Under the pieces are notes generated by a model. It was not told the origin of the DNA. It worked only from the letters and a program-made list of their open reading frames with translations, and ran no database searches. From positions 1-13,628 of the forward strand of contig JAEYNH010000073.1 in NCBI GenBank assembly GCA_023412655.1: a stretch of DNA of 13,628 nucleotides. Direction: 5' to 3'. This DNA is from Pseudomonadota bacterium. Lineage in GTDB: Bacteria > Pseudomonadota > Alphaproteobacteria > Caulobacterales > Caulobacteraceae. Position 1 is the stretch's first letter. Each line of letters begins with the position of its first letter. A program made the translations under genes and the position numbers. Shown in pieces: positions 6,723-13,113 of the stretch.

Positions 6723-7438
6723 GTGTCCGGATCGCCATGTGGTCGGGCCCCCGGAACATCTCGACCGCGATGATGCGCAGCTTCGAAAACCGCGCCGACT
6801 GCGTAGTCGTGGACGAGCCGTTCTACGCCGCTTACCTAGCCCGCACCGGCCTGGACCACCCGATGCGGGAGGAAGTGATCGCCGCCCAGCCGACGGACTG
6901 GCAAACCGTCGTCGCCCAGCTTGACCGCCTGGAAGCACCGGTGATCTACGAGAAGCAGATGGCCCACCACATGCTGGAGGGGTTCGGCCTCGACTGGGCC
7001 GCCGACCGGGCGAACGCCTTTCTGATCCGCGACCCGGCGGAGGTGCTCGCCTCCTACGTCCAGAAGCGCGGGGCCGTGACCTTGGATGACATCGGGCTGG
7101 TGCGGCAGCGGCAGATTTTCGATCGGGAGGCCGATCGGCTGGGGCAGGCCCCGCCGGTGCTGCGAGCGGCCGACGTCCTGGCCGATCCCGCCGGGGTGCT
7201 CGAGGCTCTTTGCGCGGCGCTGGACATTCCGTTCGACGCCGGGATGCTTCGCTGGCCTGCGGGCCGCCGAGACAGCGACGGGGTTTGGGCCCCTGTCTGG
7301 TACGACAGTGTTGAGCGCTCCACCGGCTTCGAGACGTCTTCCCGGGCCGCCTACCCACCCCTGCCCGACGATCTGCAGCGGATCGCCGACGCGGCGCGGC
7401 CACATTACGAGGCTCTGGTCCGCCACAAGCTCGCTTGA
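6719..7438 (+). CDS. Sulfotransferase-like P-loop protein coupled to the aminotransferase-like gene
   Basis: The 239-residue protein resembles PAPS-dependent sulfotransferases. Near the N-terminus, RIAMWSGPRNISTAMMRSFE (4-23) fits the 5'-phosphosulfate-binding loop (Arg12, Ser15, Thr16). FLIRDPAEVLASYV (101-114) fits the 3'-phosphate site, with Arg104 and Ser112 as the expected contacts. A second conserved-looking block is MLRWPAGRRDSDGVWAP followed by WYDSVERSTGF. I start it at the GTG (6719), because this gives a short lead directly before the first strand and a GTGA overlap with the upstream stop. As I recall, some plant BCAT-like proteins carry both kinds of domain in one chain, which would support a joint function, but I could not check this. 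The substrate is unknown, and kinase-like nucleotide chemistry is an alternative. It ends 29 bases from the convergent DUF6880 gene. Confidence 0.8.
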   Translation: MSVRIAMWSGPRNISTAMMRSFENRADCVVVDEPFYAAYLARTGLDHPMREEVIAAQPTDWQTVVAQLDRLEAPVIYEKQMAHHMLEGFGLDWAADRANAFLIRDPAEVLASYVQKRGAVTLDDIGLVRQRQIFDREADRLGQAPPVLRAADVLADPAGVLEALCAALDIPFDAGMLRWPAGRRDSDGVWAPVWYDSVERSTGFETSSRAAYPPLPDDLQRIADAARPHYEALVRHKLA

Positions 7439-7467
7439 GGCCTAGCAGATCGTCCGCCGGTGCCCAG

Positions 7468-8721
7468 TCAGGCCACCAGGCTTTCCGCAGCAGCAGTGAG
7501 GCGTTCGCAGGTGGCGAATTCCCGGCGCCGGAAGGCCTCGGCGGCCGCGCGGCGTAGCAACAGGTGGGCGGCGGCTGGATAGCGCACGCGCAGCTTCGCG
7601 GCCCAGCGCTCGGCTTGAGCCGCGGACGGGCGCAGCTCGGACGCCCGAGCCTCGATCATCCGCACCGCCTCCGGCAGGGCCGGCCACTCCAGCAGCAGGC
7701 CAAGGCCCTGGAGCGGATCAGGCGCACTGGCGGCCAGTTCGAAGATGCGGTGCTCAGCCTCCACGTCTGCGAAGTCCGGCAGCCGTGCGGTGAAGGCCTT
7801 CGCCCGCGGCGCCGACAAGGTGCGCTGGAAGGACGCCCAGCGCGCCTCCTGGGCTGCCTCCGTCTGGCCTGAACGCTCAAGGTAATCGATCCACACCGTC
7901 TCCCATTCGAAATCCGGGGTGGCGCGGCCATCGGCGCCGCGGCGGAACAGGCCCGGCTGCACGGCCCCCTCCAGCACCCTGCGCGCCTCACCGAGGCGAC
8001 CGTCCTGCAACAGGCGCCCGGCGACCTCCGCCGCGACCGACGGGGTTTTGAGCGCCTCAGAAGAGAACGTGTCCACATAGGCGTCGAGGTCGCCCGCCGT
8101 CTCAGCGAGCCGGCGGCGGGCGACCATCCACGCGGCGCCGCGGCCGGGGAGCTGCGCCAGAGCGGCGCGAGAGAGCTCTGGTCCTGCGGCAGGCAAGGCC
8201 AGGCCGAGCCATTCCGACCAGGCGCGGGGCGCTTCCTCGATGGCCTGCGCCAGCCGGGCGCCAGCCTCGCCCGGATCGGCCTGAGCCAACAGCCGCCCCA
8301 CGTCCTCCGCCGCGCGGGTGAAGACGGCGGCTACCGCCCCCTCCTTGTCACGCACCCGGCGCTCCAGGGTGGGCGGAAGGGCCATGAAGCGCAGGATGCG
8401 ATCCTGGGCCGCAAGCAGATCAAGCTCGGCGAGGCGACGGGCGATCAGGTCGCATAGGCTCTCTAGATCGCGCACCAAGGCTGGCCGCTGGCGCCACGAA
8501 ACGGGCGAGCGGGCGGCGGCGATCAGCGTCAGCCGGCGATCGATCTCGGCGAGCAGATGCTCGCTCCCCTGCTCGGCCGCCAACTCCATGCGCAACCGCC
8601 GCTTCAGGTCGGCGCGGCTCTCCGCCACCTCTGCGAGCAACTCGGCCAGCCTCGGCGCACCAAGGCGTGCGAGGTTCTCAGGGGTGACCCGCTTCAGGCT
8701 GGCCGGCGTCGGTCGCTTCAT
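7468..8721 (-). CDS. DUF6880 family protein, function unknown
   Basis: A 417-residue, helix-rich, Ala/Leu/Arg-rich cytosolic protein without signal peptide or membrane segments. The N-terminus (NLARLGAPRLAELLAEVA, then LKRRLRMELA) and the later WRQRPALVRDLESL fit the pattern I know from DUF6880 proteins of alphaproteobacteria. The middle and C-terminal parts (VAGRLLQDGRLGEARRVLEG, and LLLRRAAAEAFRRREFATCE) look like helical hairpins of TPR/HEAT-like type, suggesting protein-protein contacts. No catalytic motif is seen. Start ATG at 8719-8721; the ribosome binding site is weak. It is convergent with the sulfotransferase-like gene and divergent from the DUF72 gene, so it is probably transcribed alone. 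The family call rests on memory of the N-terminal pattern; I propose no function. Confidence 0.7.
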   Translation of the reverse strand: MKRPTPASLKRVTPENLARLGAPRLAELLAEVAESRADLKRRLRMELAAEQGSEHLLAEIDRRLTLIAAARSPVSWRQRPALVRDLESLCDLIARRLAELDLLAAQDRILRFMALPPTLERRVRDKEGAVAAVFTRAAEDVGRLLAQADPGEAGARLAQAIEEAPRAWSEWLGLALPAAGPELSRAALAQLPGRGAAWMVARRRLAETAGDLDAYVDTFSSEALKTPSVAAEVAGRLLQDGRLGEARRVLEGAVQPGLFRRGADGRATPDFEWETVWIDYLERSGQTEAAQEARWASFQRTLSAPRAKAFTARLPDFADVEAEHRIFELAASAPDPLQGLGLLLEWPALPEAVRMIEARASELRPSAAQAERWAAKLRVRYPAAAHLLLRRAAAEAFRRREFATCERLTAAAESLVA

Positions 8722-8800
8722 CCCCGATCAGCGCGCACGCGCCGACCCGGTTCACTGACGCTGGACCGAACCTTAGCCGCACTCGAGGCGTTGCCGCAGC

Positions 8801-9526
8801 ATGACAGACGTGCGGATCGGGACGGCGGGTTGGGCCATCCCACGCCAGGTGGCGGGGGGCTTCCCCTCGAACGGCAGCGGACTGCAGCGTTATGCCGCCC
8901 GGCTGAACGCCGTGGAGATCAACAGCACCTTCTACCGCAGCCACCGGCCCGCCACGCTTGCCCGCTGGGCCGAGACCACGCCGCCGGAGTTCCGCTTCGC
9001 CGTGAAAACGCCGCGTGCCATCACCCACGAGCGGCGCCTTGCAGACGCCGCAGACATCCTTGCAACGTTCATGGCCGAGTTGGCGCCCCTGAGCGGCAAG
9101 CTTGGGCCGGTCCTGGTGCAACTCCCCCCCAGCCTGAGCTTCGATGCGGCGACCGCCGCGCTGTTCTTCAGGACCCTGCGAGCGGTCTGGCCCGGGCCGG
9201 CGGCGTGCGAGCCTCGGCATGTGAGCTGGTTTGAGGATGGGTCGGCCGACGCCCTCTTGCGCAGCTTCCACGTTGCCCGGGTGGCGGCCGATCCCGCCTG
9301 CCATCCCTCCGCCGCGACGCCAGGCGGCTGGCTGGGTTTGACCTACTGGCGGCTGCACGGCTCACCGCGGATGTACTACTCGGCCTATGAGGTGGCGCAG
9401 CTTGAGGCCCTCAGCCAGTTGCTTCGGTCAGAGGGCTCCGGCGAGGTCTGGTGCGTCTTCGACAACACCACCTCAGGCGCAGCCGCCGCGAACGCGCTGG
9501 ACCTGCGCGCCCGGATGATGTGCTGA
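8801..9526 (+). CDS. DUF72 (YecE-like) domain protein
   Basis: The 241-residue protein belongs to the DUF72/YecE family, a TIM-barrel-like fold of unknown biochemical role. Supporting segments are VRIGTAGWAIP at the N-terminus, LNAVEINSTFYRSHRPATLARW (family motif around an EINSTFY strand), FRFAVKTPRAITHERRL, GPVLVQLPPSLSFD, and the C-terminal VWCVFDNTTSGAAAANALDL, the usual end of the domain. The length is normal and the conserved-looking residues are present, so it is probably intact. Start ATG at 8801; the upstream GAGG is distant (about 12 bases). It is divergent from the DUF6880 gene by 79 bases and followed by 103 bases of non-coding DNA with two dyad elements before the chorismate mutase gene. 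Confidence 0.9.
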   Translation: MTDVRIGTAGWAIPRQVAGGFPSNGSGLQRYAARLNAVEINSTFYRSHRPATLARWAETTPPEFRFAVKTPRAITHERRLADAADILATFMAELAPLSGKLGPVLVQLPPSLSFDAATAALFFRTLRAVWPGPAACEPRHVSWFEDGSADALLRSFHVARVAADPACHPSAATPGGWLGLTYWRLHGSPRMYYSAYEVAQLEALSQLLRSEGSGEVWCVFDNTTSGAAAANALDLRARMMC

Positions 9527-9539
9527 TCCTTTGGCCACG

Positions 9540-9553
9540 GTTGCAGCTGCAAC
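9540..9553. promoter_or_regulatory. Perfect 14-bp palindrome upstream of the chorismate mutase gene
   Basis: GTTGCAGCTGCAAC is a perfect loop-free palindrome, better suited to a dimeric DNA-binding protein than to an RNA hairpin. It lies about 77 bases before the chorismate mutase start. No repressor for it is identified. Confidence 0.35.
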
Positions 9554-9561
9554 TTTATTGC

Positions 9562-9598
9562 GGTCATGCGGGCTATTGCGCAGGCGTTCGCAATGACC
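9562..9598 (+). other. Bulged hairpin in the chorismate mutase leader
   Basis: GGTC (9562-9565) pairs with GACC (9595-9598), and ATTGCG (9575-9580) pairs with CGCAAT (9589-9594), with a 9-base bulge on the left arm. It lies 31 bases before the start codon. It is not followed by a T run, so I do not call it a terminator; it could form a leader hairpin. Confidence 0.35.
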
Positions 9599-9629
9599 TA
9601 ACCGGCAAGGCTTCGTTTCGGGGAGAATT

Positions 9630-10439
9630 ATGGCCGGCAAGGCAAAAGCAGAGGCGCCTGCGCCGTCGCTGGAAGAGGTGCGTGAGCGCATCGACGCCAT
9701 CGACGCGGACCTGCTGCGTCTGCTGGACGAGCGAGCCGGGCTCGCCCGAGCGGTAGCGGCCGCCAAGGCCGCAGGCGGCGATGCAGCGCGGTTCGGGCTG
9801 CGTCCGGGCCGCGAGGCGCAGATCGTGCGAAACCTGGTCGCCTCGCCCCGGGTGGCGGCGAGCCCCAGCCTCGTCGTGCGTGTCTGGCGCGAACTAATGG
9901 CCGAAAGCCTGGCGCTGCAGGGGCCCTTCCGGATCAGCGTATGGGGTGGCAAGGACCCAGGCCGCACGATGGAGCTGGCGCGGCTGCGGTTCGGCGCCGC
10001 CCCGCCAATGCGCCAGGTGGACAAGGCCGAGGAAGCTATCGCCGACGCCAAGGTGGTCGGTGGGGTTGCGGTCTTGGCGCTTTCCCGGGACAGCTCGTGG
10101 TGGGGGCGACTGTTGGCCGAACCGCGCCTGAAGGTGTTCGCGTCCTTGCCTTGCCTCGCGGCCTGGGGACCGTTGGGCGCGCTGGCGGTGGCCGAGGTGG
10201 ACGTGGAGCCCACCGGCGACGATGTGACGTTCTGGGTGACCGACGCCCCCGGTCCGGCGAATGGGATCGAAGAGGCCTTGGGACGCGATGGGGTCGCGGC
10301 CGAGCTGCTGCGCGAAAGCGGTGGCCTGAAACTGTTCTCCCTCGCGGGCTACTATCAGCCGGATGACGTCCGCCTTGCCCGTGCGCCGGGACGGCTCACC
10401 GGCGTGATCGGGGCTGCGCCCGGACCTCTGGACGTGTAA
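9630..10439 (+). CDS. AroQ-type chorismate mutase with an unassigned C-terminal half
   Basis: Chorismate mutase converts chorismate to prephenate, the branch step to phenylalanine and tyrosine. Residues 14-98 match the AroQ helical domain. By alignment to the E. coli PheA mutase domain, the active-site residues are Arg18 (R11), Arg35 (R28), Lys46 (K39), Arg61-Glu62 (R51-E52), Ser93 (S84) and Gln97 (Q88); the Asp48 equivalent appears to be Arg58. Residues 99-269 (FRISVWGGKDPGRTMELARL, then TGDDVTFWVTDAPG) are not needed for mutase activity. Their order of strands and helices recalls part of a prephenate dehydratase domain, but its Thr-Arg-Asp catalytic motif is absent. Start ATG at 9630, GGGGAG 6 bases upstream. 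It is 12 bases from hisC in the same direction, an aromatic amino acid operon. Confidence 0.88.
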   Translation: MAGKAKAEAPAPSLEEVRERIDAIDADLLRLLDERAGLARAVAAAKAAGGDAARFGLRPGREAQIVRNLVASPRVAASPSLVVRVWRELMAESLALQGPFRISVWGGKDPGRTMELARLRFGAAPPMRQVDKAEEAIADAKVVGGVAVLALSRDSSWWGRLLAEPRLKVFASLPCLAAWGPLGALAVAEVDVEPTGDDVTFWVTDAPGPANGIEEALGRDGVAAELLRESGGLKLFSLAGYYQPDDVRLARAPGRLTGVIGAAPGPLDV

Positions 10440-10451
10440 GACGCGGCCGCC

Positions 10452-11582
10452 ATGGCCGACTCCAACGACCTTCTTAACGACCGCGCCCGCGCCGCCCGTC
10501 CCGTCCCGAAGTCCGGGATCATGGACATCCACGCCTATGTCCCTGGCAAGGCCAAGGCCGATGGCGTGGCGGCCCCCATCAAGCTGTCGGCCAACGAGAA
10601 CATCCTGGGCTCAAGCCCCAAAGCGCGCGAGGCGTACGCCGGCGCCGCTGGCCAGCTGCACATGTATCCCGACAGCCGCACGTCGTTGCTCCGCGAAGCC
10701 GTCGCCGAGGATTTCGGCCTGGAGCCTGAGCGGCTGATCTTCGGCCAGGGCTCGGACGAGGTGTTCCAGCTGCTGAACCAGGTGTTCCTTGAGCCCGGCG
10801 ACAACATCGTGCAGGGCGAGTACGGCTTCGCCGCCTACGCCATCGGCGCCAGGGCCTGCCAGGCGGAAGTGCGGACCGCCAAGGAACCCGACTATCGCAT
10901 CGACGTGGACGAGGTCGTGAAGGTCGTGGACGAGCGGACCCGTGTCGTCTTCATCGCCAACCCGGCCAATCCCACCGGCACCTGGATCCCCTTCGACGAG
11001 GTGATGCGCCTGCACCAGGCCCTGCCGCCCAGCGTGGTGCTGGTGCTGGACGGCGCCTATGCCGAGTTCTGCAAGGATCCGAGCTTCTCGGACGGGCTCG
11101 ACTACGCCCGCACCCAGGCCAATGTGGTGGTGACGCGGACCTTCTCGAAACTGCACGGCTTGGCCGCCCTGCGCGTAGGCTGGGGCTATGCGCCGACGGA
11201 GATCGCCTCTGCGGTCGACCGGATCCGGCTGCCGTTCAACATTTCCATTCCCGGCCAGCTCGCGGCCATCGAAGCGCTGCGGGACGTGGAGTTCCAGGAG
11301 CGGTCCATCGCCCATGTGGAGCAGTGGCGGCCGTGGCTGGCGCAGCAGCTCGGCGGGCTGGGGCTGGAGGTGGTGCTGCCGTCAGCGGCCAACTTCGTGC
11401 TCGTGGGCTTCCCCGAGATCCCTGGCCGGACGGCGAAGGAGGCCGAGGCCTTCCTGGCGTCGAGGGGCCTGCTGGTGCGCGGGGTCGGCAACTACGGTCT
11501 GCCGAACCACGTGCGGATCACCATCGGCCTGGAAGAGCACAACCGCGCCGTGACCGAGGCTCTGGCCGAGTTCCTGGCCTAG
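10452..11582 (+). CDS. hisC: HisC-type PLP aminotransferase (histidinol-phosphate / aromatic)
   Basis: A fold type I aminotransferase of 376 residues. Visible motifs are IKLSANENILGSSP (substrate-binding N-terminal segment), MYPDS, FGQGSDEVFQL (98-108), IANPANPTGT (168-177), LDGAYAEF (199-206; Asp200, Tyr203), TRTFSKLHGLAALRVGW with the PLP lysine Lys233, and HVRITIG with the carboxylate-binding Arg355. The family transaminates imidazole-acetol phosphate in histidine synthesis, and many members also use aromatic keto acids. Lying between chorismate mutase and a prephenate dehydrogenase, this copy probably works on prephenate, phenylpyruvate or 4-hydroxyphenylpyruvate. The symbol reflects family, not proven substrate. 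Start ATG at 10452, weak ribosome binding site, 12 bases after the chorismate mutase stop, suggesting coupling. Its stop shares CTAG with the convergent dehydrogenase gene. Confidence 0.93.
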   Translation: MADSNDLLNDRARAARPVPKSGIMDIHAYVPGKAKADGVAAPIKLSANENILGSSPKAREAYAGAAGQLHMYPDSRTSLLREAVAEDFGLEPERLIFGQGSDEVFQLLNQVFLEPGDNIVQGEYGFAAYAIGARACQAEVRTAKEPDYRIDVDEVVKVVDERTRVVFIANPANPTGTWIPFDEVMRLHQALPPSVVLVLDGAYAEFCKDPSFSDGLDYARTQANVVVTRTFSKLHGLAALRVGWGYAPTEIASAVDRIRLPFNISIPGQLAAIEALRDVEFQERSIAHVEQWRPWLAQQLGGLGLEVVLPSAANFVLVGFPEIPGRTAKEAEAFLASRGLLVRGVGNYGLPNHVRITIGLEEHNRAVTEALAEFLA

Positions 11583-12322
11583 CCGGCGCGCTTCGCAGCT
11601 ACCTCATCCAGCAGGCTGCGGGCCTGGTCCACGAACGCCTCTACGACCTTGGGGGCGTAGGGGTTCTGGGTCTGGATGGCCGTGAACAGCTCGAAGGTGT
11701 CGGCGCCGATCAGGCCGCAAAGCTCCAGCAGGTGCTGGTAGGACTGGGTGGCCAGCCGCTCGTCCGGGATGCCCAGGTTGACCAGCGAGCGGCCGATCAG
11801 GTGGGTCAGGGCCTGGACATAGGCCATCTCCTCGTCGTGCTCCTCGGGCGTGGTCACCGTCACGGTGAGGCCCAGGCTGCGGCCGAAGGCGGCCACCTTC
11901 TCGTGACGGCCGCCGCGCACCGGGCAGACCACGAACCGCAGGCCCGGCAGGCCGTCGCGGGCCACCGACTGCGGCCCGAACAGCGGGTGGGTGGCGACGA
12001 TGTCCACCCCGGGGGGCAGCAGCTCCGTCATCCACCGGGCCGGCAGGACCTTCACCGAGCCCACGTCCACCACCAGGGCGTCCGGCCGCAGGTGCGGGGC
12101 CATGGCCTGGAAGACCTCGCGCATGGCCGCGACCGGCACGGCCACAACCACGATCTCCCGGGCCGCGGCGGCCTCCAGGGGACCGAAGGCGAGGCCCGCT
12201 TCGGCGGCCCGGCGGGCCGCGTCCGGCGCCCGGTCGGCGACCAGGACGTCGAAGTGGTCCTTCAGGATGCCGGCGGCGAGGCGGCCGAACTGTCCGAAGC
12301 CGATAAGACCCAGGCTCTTCAT
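11579..12322 (-). CDS. Prephenate/arogenate dehydrogenase (TyrA/TyrC type)
   Basis: The 247-residue enzyme should oxidatively decarboxylate prephenate or arogenate toward tyrosine. The N-terminal dinucleotide fold has LGLIGFGQFGRLA (4-16, GxGxxG), and an acidic residue ends the second strand (LVADR, Asp30), which favours NAD over NADP. VVDVGSVK (85-91) and THPLFGPQS (111-119, with the family's catalytic His112) are typical. The helical dimerisation domain has YVQALTHLIGRSL (168-180). There is no ACT or mutase domain, so allosteric control must lie elsewhere. The ATG at 12320-12322 places the start directly before the first strand; longer readings add unconserved residues. It is convergent with hisC and overlaps it by 4 bases. 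Prephenate versus arogenate preference cannot be read from the sequence. Confidence 0.93.
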   Translation of the reverse strand: MKSLGLIGFGQFGRLAAGILKDHFDVLVADRAPDAARRAAEAGLAFGPLEAAAAREIVVVAVPVAAMREVFQAMAPHLRPDALVVDVGSVKVLPARWMTELLPPGVDIVATHPLFGPQSVARDGLPGLRFVVCPVRGGRHEKVAAFGRSLGLTVTVTTPEEHDEEMAYVQALTHLIGRSLVNLGIPDERLATQSYQHLLELCGLIGADTFELFTAIQTQNPYAPKVVEAFVDQARSLLDEVAAKRAG

Positions 12323-12433
12323 GGCGCGCTCGATAGCCCGGCCCCGGCCATACCGCAAACCGGACGCAATTGGGCGACACGGTTGCAACATGGGCGGCGC
12401 ACAGTCCGGCCGAAGTCCACAAGGAACCCCGCC

Positions 12434-12688
12434 ATGCGCACCCTGATCCTCGCCGCCGGCGCCCTGCTGGCCACCGCCGGCGCCGCCGCCGCCCAGATGC
12501 CCTCGCCCGCCGAGATCGTCGTCCGCTGGGACACCGACAAGGACGGCGCCGTCAGCAAGGCCGAGTGGGTCGCCGCCGGCCGGCCCGCCGAGCGGTTCGA
12601 CCTGATCGACGCCGACAAGGACGGCAAGATCACCGCCGCCGAGCTGGAAGCCGCCTTCAAGGCGATGCAGCAGCAGCGCGGCCAGTAG
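12434..12688 (+). CDS. Small exported EF-hand calcium-binding protein
   Basis: An 84-residue protein with a signal peptide (1-21; MRTLILAAGALLATAGAAAA, likely cut near AAA-Q), so the mature part is about 63 residues in the periplasm or outside. It has two canonical EF-hand loops, DTDKDGAVSKAE (33-44) and DADKDGKITAAE (59-70), each with Asp at 1, 3 and 5, Gly at 6 and Glu at 12, so both should bind Ca2+. It ends in a Gln-rich tail. Start ATG at 12434 with AAGGA 10 bases upstream; earlier in-frame codons belong to a shadow of neighbouring genes. It is divergent from the dehydrogenase gene and probably single. Its target or role (buffer or calcium sensor outside the cytosol) is unknown. Confidence 0.88.
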   Translation: MRTLILAAGALLATAGAAAAQMPSPAEIVVRWDTDKDGAVSKAEWVAAGRPAERFDLIDADKDGKITAAELEAAFKAMQQQRGQ

Positions 12689-12710
12689 CCGCCTCTATAG
12701 AAGGCCCCGG

Positions 12711-12742
12711 CCGTGGCGGGCTGCCAGCGCAGTCTGCCACGG
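12711..12742. terminator. Inverted repeat after the EF-hand gene, possible terminator
   Basis: CCGTGGC (12711-12717) pairs with GCCACGG (12736-12742) around an 18-base loop, 22 bases after the EF-hand stop. There is no T tract, so it is only a weak terminator candidate. Confidence 0.3.
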
Positions 12743-12771
12743 AACGGCGAGAAGAACAAACAAAGAACGAC

Positions 12772-12777
12772 TTGACG
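12772..12777 (+). promoter_or_regulatory. Candidate minus-35 box of the arsR-type operon
   Basis: TTGACG is a near-perfect sigma-70-type minus-35 hexamer in a locally AT-rich stretch. With normal spacing the minus-10 would fall around CTAGTG (12795-12800), which is poor, and transcription would begin at or just after the start codon. The minus-10 is not settled. Confidence 0.35.
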
Positions 12778-12787
12778 ATCATGCATC

Positions 12788-12807
12788 ATTCACCCTAGTG
12801 GATGAAT
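12788..12807. promoter_or_regulatory. Operator-like dyad across the ArsR-type start codon
   Basis: ATTCACCC-N4-GGATGAAT is an imperfect dyad with 8-base arms and one mismatch pair. It covers the ATG at 12802 and the probable minus-10 region. ATTCA/TGAAT half-sites are common in ArsR-family operators, so self-repression is likely. Confidence 0.5.
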
Positions 12808-13113
12808 ATGCTTGATGAGACGCTCATGGCCCTGGCCGATCCGACCCGGCGGGCGATCCTGGCGCGGCTGGCGGCGGGGGAAGCCAGGGTGACCGACGTG
12901 GCCGCCCCGTTCCCGATCAGCCTGAACTCGGTGTCCAAGCACATCCGCGCCCTGGAGCGGGCCGGGCTGGTGCGGCGGCGGGTGGAGGGGCGCGAGCACT
13001 TCCTGGCCCTTGACCCCCGCCCCCTGGACGAGGCCGGGGCCTGGATCGAGCAGCACCGGCGGCTGTGGAGCCGCGCCCTCACCGAACTGGAGAAGGTCCT
13101 GGACGATGCCTAG
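12802..13113 (+). CDS. ArsR-family winged-helix transcriptional regulator
   Basis: A 103-residue repressor-type protein. It has LMALADPTRRAILARLAAGE (8-27), the standard first helices of the ArsR winged helix. SLNSVSKHIRALERAGLVRR follows as the recognition helix with the start of the wing, then REHFLALDPRPL. I see no Cys-rich metal site, so it is of the metal-independent kind found beside AHSA1 genes. The last 8 bases overlap the AHSA1 gene, so both form one operon. The start may be the ATG at 12802 or the one at 12808. Neither has a Shine-Dalgarno sequence, which suggests a leaderless message. It probably represses its own operon through the dyad at 12788-12807. Confidence 0.92.
   Translation: MNMLDETLMALADPTRRAILARLAAGEARVTDVAAPFPISLNSVSKHIRALERAGLVRRRVEGREHFLALDPRPLDEAGAWIEQHRRLWSRALTELEKVLDDA

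Noticed and set aside
6084..7403. Minus-strand open frame of 439 codons
   Set aside because: It is antisense to the aminotransferase-like and sulfotransferase-like genes; it is Arg/Pro/Ser-rich without motifs.
11324..12433. Long plus-strand frame joining hisC's 3' region to the EF-hand protein
   Set aside because: Only the last 84 codons, from the ATG at 12434 with a signal peptide, make sense; the rest is antisense to the dehydrogenase and out of frame with hisC.
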